From Lepisosteus oculatus (taxonomy: Eukaryota > Chordata > Actinopteri > Semionotiformes > Lepisosteidae), in the NCBI RefSeq assembly GCF_040954835.1, contig NC_090697.1:37570788-37634787 (forward strand): a stretch of 64,000 nucleotides of DNA, in the 5' to 3' direction. Of this stretch, positions 11,267-22,585 are shown piece after piece; the stretch's first letter is position 1; every line of letters starts with the position of its first letter. The translations under genes were made by a program, and so were the position numbers. The notes under the pieces are model-generated. The model searched no databases and had not been told where the DNA came from. It saw only the letters and a list, made by a program, of their open reading frames with translations.

Positions 11267-12364
11267 ATGGCTAGCTGTGGTGAGGTTGACCATACATTGA
11301 ATATGCTTCCCTCTAACAAGAAGGTGAATGAGCCTTGTTCAAGTACATCCCCTGCGCTCTCAGTCCCTGAATGTGCTATATGCTTACAAACCTGTGTTCA
11401 TCCTGTCCGACTCCCTTGTAGACATATTTTTTGTTATCTTTGTGTAAAAGGAGCATCTTGGCAAAGTAAGCGCTGTGCGCTGTGTCGACAAGAAATTCCT
11501 GAAGACTTTCTTGAAAAGCCTACTCTGCTGTCCCCAGAGGAGCTCAAAGCAGCAGGAAGAGGCAATGGAGAGTATGCTTGGTACTATGAAGGTAGGAATG
11601 GCTGGTGGCAGTATGATGAGCGCACAAGCAGAGAGCTAGAAGATGCTTTTTCAAAAGGTAAAAAGACTACCGAGATGCTCATAGCAGGATTTTTGTATGT
11701 GGCAGACTTGGAGAATATGGTTCAGTACAGAAGGAATGAGCATGGGCGCCGCAGAAAAATGAAAAGAGACATTGCTGATATCCCCAAAAAGGGTGTTGCT
11801 GGACTTCGGTTGGACACTGACTCCAGTGCTTTGGCTGTGGCTCGTGAAAATTCAGCAGATGGGGCTGATACAACAGCTGTTCAGGGGGCTGCATCTGCAT
11901 CTATACGTACAGCCAATTCTGTGAGGCCTCCTACATCTCTTGGTGGCCAGCCAACAAGTCCTTCAACCCCATCCCCTGATGCCAGCAGCTCTATAGAGAA
12001 CTCCTTTGCCCAAATGCAGATTAGTCATCAAAGCAGTGATGACAGAGGGCAAAATGGAGAGGGGGAGGAGGTGGAAGAGGATACAGCACTGTCTCATGGT
12101 TCATCTGCTCCAAACACATCTGTGGATGAATCAGACTCAGAATCCAGTAGTGAAGAGGAAGAGGAGGAAGGAGGGGATGATGCAGAAGAAGTGACTGGTG
12201 ACCAGCTGCAGTACGTGTCACGTACAAGGCAAAGACTCCTTCCATATGACCGGGTTAGGGAGAGCCAGGCAGAGAGGCCGTCTCCAGGAGGTGAGTCTGC
12301 CAGTAGCAGCAACAGTGTGAGATCAAGAAGGCCTGATGGACAGTGTACAGTTACTGAAGTTTAA
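11267..12364 (+). CDS. RNF146: RNF146 (Iduna), PAR-dependent RING E3 ubiquitin ligase, complete in one exon
   Basis: RNF146 binds poly-ADP-ribosylated proteins such as AXIN and tankyrase and ubiquitinates them for degradation, so it promotes Wnt/beta-catenin signalling; it also acts in DNA-damage responses. The protein is 365 residues, close to the human length of 359. The start was chosen at 11267 because a strong acceptor (TTTTCTGCAG) ends at 11265 and [15 protein letters not shown] matches the family N-terminus. The frame open upstream of this is intron. A C3HC4 RING spans residues 36-74 (C36, C39, C51, H53, C56, C59, C70, C73). A WWE domain follows at about 92-168. The residues known in the mammalian protein to contact iso-ADP-ribose are all present: Y107, Y144, Q153, R163 and K175. 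The C-terminal half is Ser-rich and acidic, with a Glu/Asp run near 311-325, and is the least conserved part. The end, [13 protein letters not shown], is the family's conserved C-terminus. The gene appears intact and functional. Confidence 0.98.
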   Translation: MASCGEVDHTLNMLPSNKKVNEPCSSTSPALSVPECAICLQTCVHPVRLPCRHIFCYLCVKGASWQSKRCALCRQEIPEDFLEKPTLLSPEELKAAGRGNGEYAWYYEGRNGWWQYDERTSRELEDAFSKGKKTTEMLIAGFLYVADLENMVQYRRNEHGRRRKMKRDIADIPKKGVAGLRLDTDSSALAVARENSADGADTTAVQGAASASIRTANSVRPPTSLGGQPTSPSTPSPDASSSIENSFAQMQISHQSSDDRGQNGEGEEVEEDTALSHGSSAPNTSVDESDSESSSEEEEEEGGDDAEEVTGDQLQYVSRTRQRLLPYDRVRESQAERPSPGGESASSSNSVRSRRPDGQCTVTEV

Positions 12365-13125
12365 ACTGAGCTTTTTTTAAACATTTGTACTGGAATGGGA
12401 GCTGAGGTTCTCGGCCAATATTGCACTCAGAACTAGATCATTTCTCATTTCTATCTTTATTGGTAAATTTGAAGGGCACTCATAATTCGCAATGGGAAAA
12501 AAAACATCTGGAGGCCTGGTCTGGATGTAGCTTACCTCCCAACAAAATACAGAAGTTATTAATAAGGCTGATTTTATCAGCTTTTTTTCTATAAAACACT
12601 GAAAAAAAGAATTTCCCTGATTACTTGTTCAGGCCCAAATAAGCATTCTAAATTGGTGTGTTTCATAATCAGAGCATGGTCTTTCAGTGTTAAATTCATA
12701 TTTCATCATAATATGCTTGTCTTTACCATTACTTGTGCATGTGTTATTGTAAGAGAGGGTACTAAACACTAATGTCAGAAAGATGAAAAGTTTTTGTTTT
12801 AGAATTAGTTTGGTTAACTTTATTGGAGTCTTTTTGTGTACCTAGCAGATTGTTTTTTTGCAAAATGACAAGGTCAGATGTCATGTACAGGCTGCTTAAC
12901 TGAAACATTATGGGTTGTCTCTTGCATTTTGAAAATTTCAGTGTAATGATTTTTACATTCATCATATTTCATTGTCATGTGTCCCTTTCATTCTGCTTTT
13001 TAAAACTTTTAAAAATCTTAACATTTTTTGCTGTATTTTGCTTTACTGTAATTTGTTACAGGATTTGTAAGTTAAAAATAAAGTATTTGTCAATTTATCA
13101 ACCCAAAATAAAAGATTTCTAGCCT
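12365..13125 (+). other. RNF146: RNF146 3' UTR
   Basis: Non-coding T-rich sequence follows the TAA stop. Two AATAAA signals lie close together near 13077 and 13105, so the transcript probably ends near 13125. No repeat was recognised inside it. Confidence 0.6.
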
Positions 13126-13129
13126 CTTT

Positions 13130-14085
13130 AAGATGTAATTTAAGAGTGTAATAAGCATAACATCACTTTCATTTGGGTGCCAAGGCATTAATAAATTCTT
13201 TAACATAATACCTATAAGTAGAGTGTATGCTGTTTATCTAGACTTTTGTCAAGGCTGGTATCAGCTTTTTCACAGCATGTCAAGTGAATAATGTAATTAA
13301 TTTCAACAACATAAGGAATGGACTAATGAAAATTTTGTATGTGAAGTGTTAAATCCCAATGGTATTTTTCCACAAATATGTAGGGCTATAATCAAGAAGG
13401 ATAAGAAATTGTGAAAAATATTGCATTTATTAGGTAAAACTTATTCCTCATGAAGAAAGCTGCTGATAAAGTACTTTGCAGATGTTTTGTTAGTTATACC
13501 AACTAGAAGTATACTCTTAGAGGTAAGAAGCACAATTTTTGGACTCTTGCATTACCTCTTTCAGATAATTTTCCAAAATTATTTTGTTTATTCATTGTAT
13601 TACAAATATTGTACTTTTGCTGATAGGTGATCTAAATATTCCCTTTTCCCAAAGACGTGCTGTTAGGTTAATTGGCATCTCTCAATTGTCCTTTTGTCAG
13701 TGTGTACCAGGGATACAATCCTGATCTTAGAGGGCTGTTGTGCCTTGCAGGTTTTCCAGATCTTAAAAAACACTATTACCTGAATAAGTGGTAACAATAT
13801 AGGTTAAGAGCTGAGCTGAAATGAAAACCTTCACATGCAGTGACCCATGAGGACCAGGTGTGTGCGCTATAGTGGATAAGCATCCCATCCATTGTGTAGT
13901 CCCGTCTTGCATCGTGTGCTTGTACTGTAGGTTGTTGCACTTGTTACTAAGAATCAGCAGAATTCTGATACTGGATGATGTACTGTATATGTGGTTCATT
14001 AAAGCAAAATTCAAATCTTTAAACTGTCCTCAAAAGTTTCCATTCTAAAAGTTACAAAATGTCATGTAAAAGTCAGTCATGTTGG
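13130..14085. other. RNF146-ECHDC1 intergenic, no gene seen
   Basis: AT-rich DNA with no coding signal and no recognised repeat up to the SINE that follows. The two genes are convergent here, with their 3' ends facing each other. Confidence 0.5.
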
Positions 14086-14089
14086 TCTG

Positions 14090-14512
14090 GACACTCAAAG
14101 CACTTTACAGGTAATGGGGACTCTCCTCCACTGCCACCAATGTGCAGCAGTGAAGATGAAGCCAGTTAATAGATGGGAATTATAAGGAGGCCATGATTGG
14201 TAAAGGCCAAGGGGAAATTTGGCCAGGATGCTAGGATAACACCCTGGGATTTTTAATGACGACAGAGTCAGGACCTTGGTTTTACATCTCATCCGAAGGG
14301 CGGTGGCTTTTCACAGTATAGTTTCCCTGTGACTGTACTGGTGCATTAGGACCCACAGGGACTTCATGATAAGCGGCCCTTCTCGTTCCGATACAACTTT
14401 CGGCAGCAACCTTAGTTTTTCCTAAGAGGTCTCTCATCCAGGTACTGACCAGGCTCAAATACGCTTAACTTCACTGGGTTTTCAGTTGAGTTGTGGGGTT
14501 ATATGGCTGCTA
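14090..14512 (-). repeat. 5S-rRNA-derived SINE, internally shortened
   Basis: Same family as the copy at 5281. On the minus strand the 5S-like head is at about 14512-14400, including a GxTGAGAGACCTCTTAGGAAA-like internal promoter. The body carries GGTCCTGACTCTGTCGTCATTAAAAATCCC-like blocks, and the L2-like end (ACCTGTAAAGTGCTTTGAGTG) is at 14093-14112. Part of the 3' half is missing between about 14140 and 14155. Confidence 0.8.
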
Positions 14513-14589
14513 TAAATGCATATAACTGCAGCACAACTGTATTGTAACAGATTATTCCAGCACAGTTATAACAGACAAGAAAGTAAATT

Positions 14590-15665
14590 GATGGTACAGA
14601 AATTGGTCTTGTTAAGTCTGGTGGCCCTCAGGGCTCAATACTGGGTCCCTTGCTATTCAGCATTTACATGTTTCCTCTTGGTCAGCTTTTAAGATCACAT
14701 GGCCTCAGCTTTCATTTTTACGCTGACGATACTCAAATATACATCCATACCAAACCTGACACTGATGTGGCTGTCTCTATTCTATCTAATTGCATCTCTG
14801 ACATAAAAAAACATTTGGATGACTCAAAACTTCCTTCATCTCAACTGCGACAAGACCAAAGTCATGCTCATTGGCACCCCCCATCAACTTCAGAAAGCCA
14901 GTCCTGTAACCCTTTCTGTAGATGGCTCTGTACTTGAGCTTCAATCAAATTTGAAAATCGTTATATTCGATTCTGGCTTAACATTCGACCCACATGTGTA
15001 ACATACTATCAGAACATCTTTTTTTCACCTTAAAAATATCGCAAGACCTGTAATATCGTTGTATACTGTAATGCTCCACTCGCTGGGGTATCTAAATCTA
15101 CTCTGAACAAACTGCAGTATGTCCAAAATTCAGTAACCAGAATCCTGACCAGGTCTAGTGCAAGTGTTCACATTACTCCTATCCTGGAGTCCTTGCACTG
15201 GCTTCCGGTCTAATTCCGTGTAGACTTAATCCTCATGCTCACCTATAAGGCTCTGCAGAGCTTGGCACCTCAGTACCTGTCTGAACTATTATCCCCATAC
15301 TCCCCACTTTGCAACCTCCACTCTTCAAATTCTGCCCTCCTTACTGTCCCCCAAGCCCCTCTACATTGTATTGGTGACAGGGCCTTCTCCTGTTATGCCC
15401 CCAAGCTCTGGAACTCTTTGCCCAAGGATATCAAAGAGTCACCTTCTCTAAACTCCTTCAAATCCAGACTCAAAACCCTCTTCTTCAGAAAAGCCTTTAC
15501 TTAACTGGTTTCATTCTTCACCCCTCTGCTCTGCATCCACGGCCTCCTCTATATATTGTAATTGTGTTTTAATTATGTATTCTTCTTATTTATTGTTATT
15601 GTCATACTGTAAAGCGCTTTGAGAAGACACCTTTAAAGGTGCTATATAAAAAAGTTTATTATTAT
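14590..15665 (+). mobile_element. L2-clade LINE, 5'-truncated, reverse transcriptase C-terminal part
   Basis: Broken frames encode the end of an L2-type reverse transcriptase. SGGPQGSILGPLLFSIYM, then HGLSFHFYADDTQIYI (the catalytic YADD motif near 14720), lie in one frame. A segment shifted by one base follows, and a last segment (15235-15504) has the LAPQYLSELLSPYSP and ALLTVPQAP blocks and ends near WNSLPKDIKESPSLNSFKSR. The 3' tail has TGTAAAGCGCTTTGAGAAG followed by CACCTTTAAAGGTGCTATATAA and an ATT microsatellite-like end (15610-15665), typical of L2 elements. It is inactive, with frameshifts and stops. The same 3' tail is shared by the SINEs in the window. Confidence 0.88.
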
Positions 15666-16119
15666 TACTATTTCACATACAATAAAATTGGAGACATCTT
15701 GCATTCAGGGGTTGGTCATAAAGGACGTTTTGTTGGATGGAGATGGGGTGGGTGGGAATGGAGAGGTACCAGTAGCTACTCCCTTCCTATTCTAGCATTT
15801 CACTCTCCTGCGGTTTGTTTATTCTCTTTCTTATAATTACTTATGTTACCTTTTCTGCACCTTTATAACTTTAGTGATCACATAGGGTTTTTTAAACTTA
15901 TTTCACAGCACAACATTCACATACAGGCATTACTCATTACTTCATATATGGCACATTACACTCAGAAAAAAAACAGGATAATAGGTTATATTTAAGAAAA
16001 ATTGAAAAGTCATGATTATGTACAGTACTTACTCAAACCATTTGCTGTGGTAAATACAAATTTAGATATACAAAGTTACTTCAGTAGGCCACACAATTAT
16101 TTGAGGGCCCCTTTGCAGT

Positions 16120-16690
16120 GTTTTTATTCTGAAATTACAAGGTTGTGAGGTTCCAAAACCTCTATGAAGAAGACTAAGGAGCTTGCAATGGAAGCCAGGG
16201 AGAATTCATTGAAAAGCACAGAGCAGGAGAAGGATCCAAACATCCCTGAACATCCCCGTGAGCACAGCCTACTTAATCATTAAGTAATGGAAGGTGTATT
16301 GTACCAACCAGACACTGCTTAGTGACTCCAGATTGAAAAGCCAGGTAAGGCAGCAACTGGTGATGGATGCCACTGTGGGGTCAAAGACTTCTAATGATCA
16401 AGCAGGAAAGCTTGCTAAGATTGAAGTAAAAAATGGGCTATGTAAATAGAGGAAATTCAGTTTCAGTCTGCTGTACCCATGAAACGGGGGTGAAAATTAT
16501 CCAAACCATAAAGCCAAAGCTGCCTTGAGTGGCTTTAGAATGAGAAAGAATGTCCTTAAGTGGCCCAGTCAGTCTTGACTTAAATCCTAATGGGAATCTA
16601 TGCAAAGACTATACAAAAACCACTTTCCATAAGCGATTCCCAAGCTTTAGAGAGCTTGAAATTCTTCAAATAGAGTTCTCATGGTTTTAA
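16120..16690 (+). pseudogene. Degenerate Tc1-like transposase remnant
   Basis: Broken frames give a GFRMRKNVLKWPSQS-like peptide at about 16530-16580, which is the block preceding the third catalytic acidic residue in Tc1-like transposases (usually followed by PDLNPIE). It is followed by a remnant of the usual 'NLW.DLK' region. Earlier sequence from 16160 (KKTKELAMEARENS-like) fits the N-terminal DNA-binding region. It is heavily decayed, and no terminal repeats were seen. Confidence 0.5.
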
Positions 16691-16699
16691 AACAATCAA

Positions 16700-18105
16700 C
16701 ATATTTCATTTATTCTACTTAACTTTTGTTGACACTGTCACTTCTTGCTCTTTTAAATCTTTAGTTTGAGCATTCAGGTTTTGAATAGTTTAAAAATGTG
16801 TTTACATTATTTTGGTATTTTATTAAATGGGACAACATAGGATCGGAATAATAGTTGTAGGCACTACAGATCTGAATCATATATGCATAGACTGCATTAT
16901 GCAATTCAGTCCCGTTTTACTACAATTTTTTTAGAAACTTGCCAGATTTACTAACAGGACAGTTAGAATGGATGTATTTCCTAGTACACTTTTTAATTTG
17001 TATTCCAGGCATGTACAGTTCAACAGAAACTGCATTCATTGCCATTTTCATTTATTCCAGAACTAGTGCCTGATGTGCTGCCAAGGTCTTAAATGACCTT
17101 TGCTGCTGGAAAGACAGATAAAAGAGCAGACGTTCTTCAAAACTGTAGCTTTACTCTAACAATCCAAATTATTTTTTGCAGACAATCCAAGATGCATAAG
17201 TAATGATTAATGAGCATTAAATGGTTGACTTTTAGCAATCACAAAATAAAAGTGCTGATTATGAATGCCATGATTTTAAATCAGTATGCACAATCATTTT
17301 GTATTAAGATTTCTTTGTATGCTAAATAGATTTAAAATCCATTCAAATGTTACAACTGCATATGATAATCCATAACTTGTAAAGATATCCAAGAATATAC
17401 CCAAATGGTTGGTGTAGTTAGAGGCAAGTGATTTTTTTGTTCTCTGCCACAACTTTGTTGAAAAAAATTATTCAGACACTTGGTTAAACAAATATTTATT
17501 AACAAAGACACTGACACACTACACTACAGAAAACAAACATACAACACACAAATTACTGTATTTACAGGTTAACAGAAAAGGCGTTTTACGGACCTACAGT
17601 ACATATAGACCACTCAGAAAACCCCAGGCTCCTACCAAGAAATTGGATATTAAATAAGGCCCAAAGAGACAAGTTGCCTTCCAAACTAAATAGAATACAA
17701 CCTACAATTAAATCTCCCCCTAACCCAGATGACATTAAATGAATAGGAGCCTGTCTCCCTATTTTAAAATGCACCCACAAAGCAGAAGTTGCAGTTTTAA
17801 ACCAAGGGATTCCTCACTCATGAACTCCAACTTCCTTAAAAGCAGCAGAATAGCAAGCTCTTAGCAAGATGGAAGTATATAACTCCAATCTGGATTTTCT
17901 AGACGATCATGAAGAAGGGACTTTTGCCTAGGACCAGCTTCAAGTTCCAAGTGTTCCAATTGTTTCTCTCCTCTATCTCATCTACTCTGAACATCTTTTT
18001 CCCTTTAATCTCTTATTCATTTTTTCATCTGCCTGAGCCTATAACAATGCCTACTCATGTAATATTATTAATATCTGAATTAATGAATTGTAAAAGTTTG
18101 AAAAT
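16700..18105. other. Intergenic; one shared unclassified repeat at 17463-17560
   Basis: No gene is seen. The part from 17463 to 17560, with GGTTAAACAAATATTTATTA then a run ending CATACAACACACAAA, closely resembles 56306-56395 and so belongs to an interspersed repeat, possibly the end of an LTR. The rest is AT-rich and unassigned. Confidence 0.45.
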
Positions 18106-18109
18106 ACAT

Positions 18110-20400
18110 TTTACATACTAAACTATATTCATTTTTGTGTTTAAAAATAAAGAAAATAAGTTTAACCAAACTATACTGGAAATTTTAATGCTCACATGAA
18201 AACAAGTCAATAATTGCATAATTTATATGTCATTTCAGAAGCTGGTTGAAAAAAAAGCAATGCCACAAAATTGAAAGCCATTCACACTAGATGCATTGAA
18301 AATACCTGTTAACAGGTACTTGACATGATTCTGACCAATTGGGAGACTTTTGTGGACTTGTTTGAATACATTTGAATACAGAAGGCAGGGATTGGAAATT
18401 TATTCCAAAAGTGTCCGAGGTAGGGTTAGGGTTAGTGTTGCAACAACACGCACAGTTTCTAATGCATCTGCCATGCTTTAGGATTTATTTGCAGTGCAGG
18501 AAAGGTGTTGTTTTGTTGTTTCCTGGAAAAACAAATTTTGATGGTTTTGCTAAACAGCGCAGCTGTCAAAAATGACCGAACATCCAAATTCTGAAAACAC
18601 ACTTTCTACATGCTAAACTTTATTTTTTCTGTGTTCAAAATAAAGGAAATAAGTTTAGCCAAACTTTACAGGTAATTTTCACGTGAAAACTAGTCAATAA
18701 TTGCATATTTTATACCTTATTTCAGAAGCTGGTTGAAAAAAAAGCAATGCCACAAAACTGAAAGCCATTCACACTAGATGCATTGAAAATACCTGTTAAC
18801 AGGTACTTGACATGATTCTGACCGATTGGGAGACTTTTGTGGACTTGTTTGAATACAGTTTTCTAAAGGAGGGATTGGAAATTTGTTCCAAAAGTGTCCG
18901 AGGTAGGGTTAGGGTTAGTGTTGCAACAACACCCTGACATTTTCTAATGCATCTGCCATGCCTTAGGATTTATTTGCAGTGCAGGAAAGGTGTTGTTTTG
19001 TTGTTTCCTCGAAAAACAAATTGTGAGCAATTTTTTTTACTAAGCCGTGCGGCCGTCAAAAAGGCCAGAAAATCCAAACTCTGAAAACACACTGTCTACA
19101 TGCTAAACTTTCTTTTTTTCTGTGTTCAAAACTAAAGGAAATAAGTTTAGCCAAACTTTACAGGTAATTGTCATGCTCACTTGAAAACTAGTCAATAACT
19201 ACATATTTTACACATCATTTCAGAAGCTGGTTGAAAAAAAAGCAATGCCACAAAATTGAAATTTCCTGTCGTTAAACTCTGTTTATTTTTAAGGTTCTGA
19301 CTAATCGGGAGTCATTTGTCTACTTTTTTTTAACAGTTTTTAAAGCTGGGATTTGGAAATATGTTACAAAAGTGTCCGAGGTAGGGTTAGGGTTTGTGAC
19401 AGAGTAGACTGTCACAAGGTACAGGTAGCACAGGAAATATACTTTTCAAGCAGCTTCTGTTGAGCAGCTGCTAGATAAGCTCCTGAGGGTGCACACTCAG
19501 GGCTTTACTAGTAACTGCTATTACTTAATTTCATATACATTCACATACATAAAACACATTCTTTAACACGGGGATTAGTGAGTATTGTAGTGTGAATGGA
19601 GAGCACTCTCAAAATGGATAATTCTCACTGTTTGTTTGGTGTTGGTACTTCTGGGTTGGGTTAGCCTCTGGAGGCCTCATAAGGCCAAACCTAACCCCAC
19701 TTCTCAAGGTTTATTTATGGAGATGGGAAAAACCACATACATGTGAAGAGAGGTAAATGTTATTGTTTGTATTGTTTATTTGAACCAGGATCAAAAGCAT
19801 TGTGTTGTTAAGATATGTGATGTTTTTTGGTTAGAAAGGAATTCATTTTGAATGTATAATTTGTGAAATTATAAATTTGGAGAAATGGTTTGTTCCAGAG
19901 GGGGAGGGGTTTACATGCTATTTAAACTGGCTCCTCAGCCTTGGAGGGAGTTGATGGTTGGTGAGTCATGTAGTGTGACTTAAATCAATGAGAAAGCAAT
20001 AAGAAAAACAGGATTGGTCTATTTGAATTATTATTTTTGTTCCTTTTTGGGGTTTTGTTTTTCTGGTGTGTGGGACTGTGAGCACTGTAAATAAGGTGCA
20101 CTTATTATACGTGAGTGCTTTGCAGTGGAGGCATTCTTTTATAAAATGTACCTACTTTGGCCTTCCTCTGGCCATTGTGTAACAGGTTTAGTGTTGGAAC
20201 AACACCTACACATTTTATAATGAATTTGCTGTGCTTTAGGATGTATTCTAAGTGCAGGAAAGGTATTGTTTTAGTGTTTCCTCGAAAAACAAATTTGGAC
20301 ATACTGTATTTTGTATTTTTACTATTTGTGCCTGTAAAAAATGGTAGCAAAATACAAATTTTCAAACCACACTTTCTACGCGCTACTCTATTCCTTGCTT
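18110..20400 (+). repeat. Tandem repeat of about 480-bp units, three units, the last interrupted by a solo LTR
   Basis: Marker words recur at a near-constant distance. AAGTGTCCGAGGTAGGGTTA starts at about 18409, 18892 and 19370 (spacing 483 and 478). GAAGCTGGTTGAAAAAAAAG occurs near 18238, 18725 and 19222. The third unit stops at 19394 and resumes at about 20185 after an LTR. Each unit carries two adjacent TTAGGG-type hexamers (TAGGGTTAGGG). Units are diverged from one another, with many substitutions and small indels. A partial copy in the opposite orientation lies at about 21904-22133. No protein is encoded. Confidence 0.8.
19395..20184 (+). mobile_element. Solo LTR of a retrotransposon, with 4-bp target duplication
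   Basis: The insertion starts TGTGACAGAG and ends GTGTAACA, fitting TG...CA LTR ends. It is flanked by GGTT on both sides (19391-19394 and 20185-20188). Its ends are set independently by the tandem repeat, whose unit continues across it. A TATA-like CTATTTAAAC lies near 19918 and a polyadenylation-like GTAAATAAG near 20090. Length is 790 bp. The TGTGACAG start is common in Ty3/gypsy-type LTRs, but the class is not proved. Confidence 0.7.
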
Positions 20401-20404
20401 GTGT

Positions 20405-21430
20405 ATTTTCTTCTGTATTATTTTGCCATAATTGTGCAATTATTTCACTTGTGTTGTGTTATTGTTAACTGTGAACTTGTTGTACACCAGGGGAAAAGGT
20501 ACAAGTAAGGTTTATTTTTGTCTTGACACACTGGCTTAGGGGCGAGTGCCACCTTTGTCTTTTTCTGGTTCTGGTTAGTCAGTGTAGGGAAGTTAGGGCA
20601 TATGAAGACCTTTTGTTTTGTGGTTTTGGTTAGACAGGTCAGATCTCACCGTCACTGTATTAGCTAGTGCAGTTTTGTTATTTTTCTTTTCTTTGGCACC
20701 ACTCAATTTTCTTTTCCTTGTGTGTTCTTTGTGTCTTGTTATACGTACCAGTCACTTATTCACTTTTTTACTTTGTAAATAAATCACTTTTGCCCCGAAA
20801 TTTTGTTGTCTCACTTCCTAAGTCCCTCACCTGAAACCCACCTGCATCCAAACCCTAGACACCTGGGGTTGTAACAATATTGAAAAGTCAGTGTCAATGT
20901 TGCATATTTAAATAAATACACATAATGCACACAGATTTAATATCAACTGATTATAAGGATCATCATTTAACTGTTTTTAATCTGATATTTTTTCCTTAAT
21001 TATTATTTTAAGAACCACATTGTGAAGATACTCTTCTATGGTTGAAATGAGAAGCCTAGATAATCAGAAATGTGTTGGAACAGCTGATTAGTGTTTCTAA
21101 CTCTGTATTACAGATTGCAAAATATGAATACATCTGCATCAAGGTCCTGCCAACTACCAATAAAGTGAATAAACTTCATCAAACATCTTGAGAAAGCATA
21201 TTGAGGAGCTGTGAGCAGTCACTGTTTTTCACAGCCTTTGATGAATGTTGGCAGTCAACTTCAAAGGGTGAAGCTGTTGTTTCATTAAATGCTTTCAACA
21301 TTGATTTTTACAGCTACATACATCATCTTTATTAATATCAACATTAATATACTTTGGTTGTTTTCAAAAGTTTATCATTATTTAAATAATCATTACACAG
21401 AAACATTAATACTTGATTGCGAAAGTTATC
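20405..21430. other. Intergenic, unassigned T-rich stretch
   Basis: No gene is seen. From 20405 to 20880 the sequence is T/G-rich with an AATAAA signal near 20777 and ends near GGGGTTGTAACA, which looks LTR-like, but no matching start or target duplication was found. From 20890 to 21430 it is AT-rich and unassigned. Confidence 0.35.
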
Positions 21431-21903
21431 TACAGTGGAGCTAGAAAGTCTGTGAATCCTTTAGAATTGTCTGCATTTCTGCATACATTTTACCTAAAAT
21501 GTTATCAGATCTTCATCAAAGTAATAAAAATAGAGAACCCAATAAAACAAATAACACACAAAATGATATACTTTTTCATTCATTTATTGATCAAAATGAA
21601 CCATATTAAATGTTTTTGTCTGAAAAAGTATGTGAACCTCTAGAATGATCAGTTCAGTTAAGGGGATAATTAGAATCAGGAGTGTCAATTAATGGGATGA
21701 CAATCATGTGTGAGTTTGGGTGGCCCTGCCCTATTTAAAAAAATAAACCTGTCTTCATTTCAAAGTCTGGTCTTCACCACACAGGTTTGTGAACGCATGC
21801 CATGCCTCGATCAAAGGAAATTTCTGAAAGTTGTCGATGCTCATCAGGCTGGAAAAAGGTTACAAAACAATTTCTAAAGACTCTGGGCTTCACCAATCCA
21901 CTG

Positions 21904-22133
21904 TCGTTGGACAAAACAACACCTTTCCTGCACTGCAAATACATCCTAAAGCATGGCAGATGCATTAGAAAATGTCTGGGTATTGTTGCAACACTAACCC
22001 TAACCCTACCTCGGACACTTTTGGAACAAATTTCCAATCCCTGCTTTAGAAAACTGTATTCAAACAAGTCCACAAAAGTCTCCCAATCGGTCAGAATCAT
22101 GTCAAGTACCTGTAAACAGGTATTTTCAATCTA
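21904..22133 (-). repeat. Inverted partial copy of the 480-bp tandem repeat inside the Tc1-like element
   Basis: Reverse complement of the tandem unit at 18300-18520. It includes the CTAACCCTAACCCTACC telomere-like stretch near 22000 and the CCTGTAAACAGGTA palindrome near 22110. Tc1-like sequence is continuous on either side once this is removed, which sets the approximate ends. Confidence 0.8.
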
Positions 22134-22177
22134 GTGCAGATAGTGTACAAATGGAGAAAATTTAACACTATTATTAC

Positions 22178-22585
22178 TGTTGTAACAGAAGGAATAAGGT
22201 TCTTGATCCCGAGATGAAGTAAAACAGATGAGTTTATTGCATGCAAGGAACAATAAAGCCGAAGTCTTGTTTCTCGCAAGAAACAACAAAACCGAAGTAT
22301 TGTTCGCCGTACTGGTACAAACTTTTGGGTTATATAGTGTTTTCTTCTCCGTTTCTGACGTCACTCGGTCTGATGGTAAAGAGGGGGGTTCATGGTATTT
22401 GGCCAGTTTACGATGTCCTGGCCAAATGGTCAGTTTAAGATTACACCCAGGGGGGTTCCTAGCTTGCATCTGCAATCCTTATCAGTTAACCCCCTTTCCT
22501 GCCATAAACCCCAGCTTGTGACTTAGAAGTCTAAACCTCATACAGAGAGGATTAAATTCAAACCCCTGTCTTCACATCTTTCTTC
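22178..22585 (-). mobile_element. Solo LTR, retrovirus-like, inside the Tc1-like element
   Basis: Read on the minus strand this has a typical retroviral LTR layout: a U3-like region, a TATATAA box near 22335, an AATAAACTCATC polyadenylation signal near 22230, and an end in CTGTTACAACA. The insertion interrupts the Tc1-like element and is bounded by ATTAC on both sides (22173-22177 and 22586-22590), a 5-bp target duplication. No internal viral genes are present. The exact 5' end is uncertain because a TG start lies about 10 bases inside this boundary. Confidence 0.65.

Noticed and set aside
11679..12312. Antisense and shifted open frames over the RNF146 coding exon.
   Set aside because: They are shadows of the conserved RNF146 coding sequence, with no domain of their own.
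18238..19250. CRISPR-like array, from evenly spaced repeats.
   Set aside because: The whole 480-base unit repeats, not a short repeat with unique spacers, and this is a vertebrate genome.
18110..20400. True telomeric or subtelomeric sequence, from the TTAGGG-type motifs.
   Set aside because: Only two hexamers per 480-base unit, no long array, and the flanks are ordinary gene-bearing DNA.
22131..22521. Open frames of about 100 codons in both strands.
   Set aside because: They lie in an LTR inserted in a transposon and have no domain.
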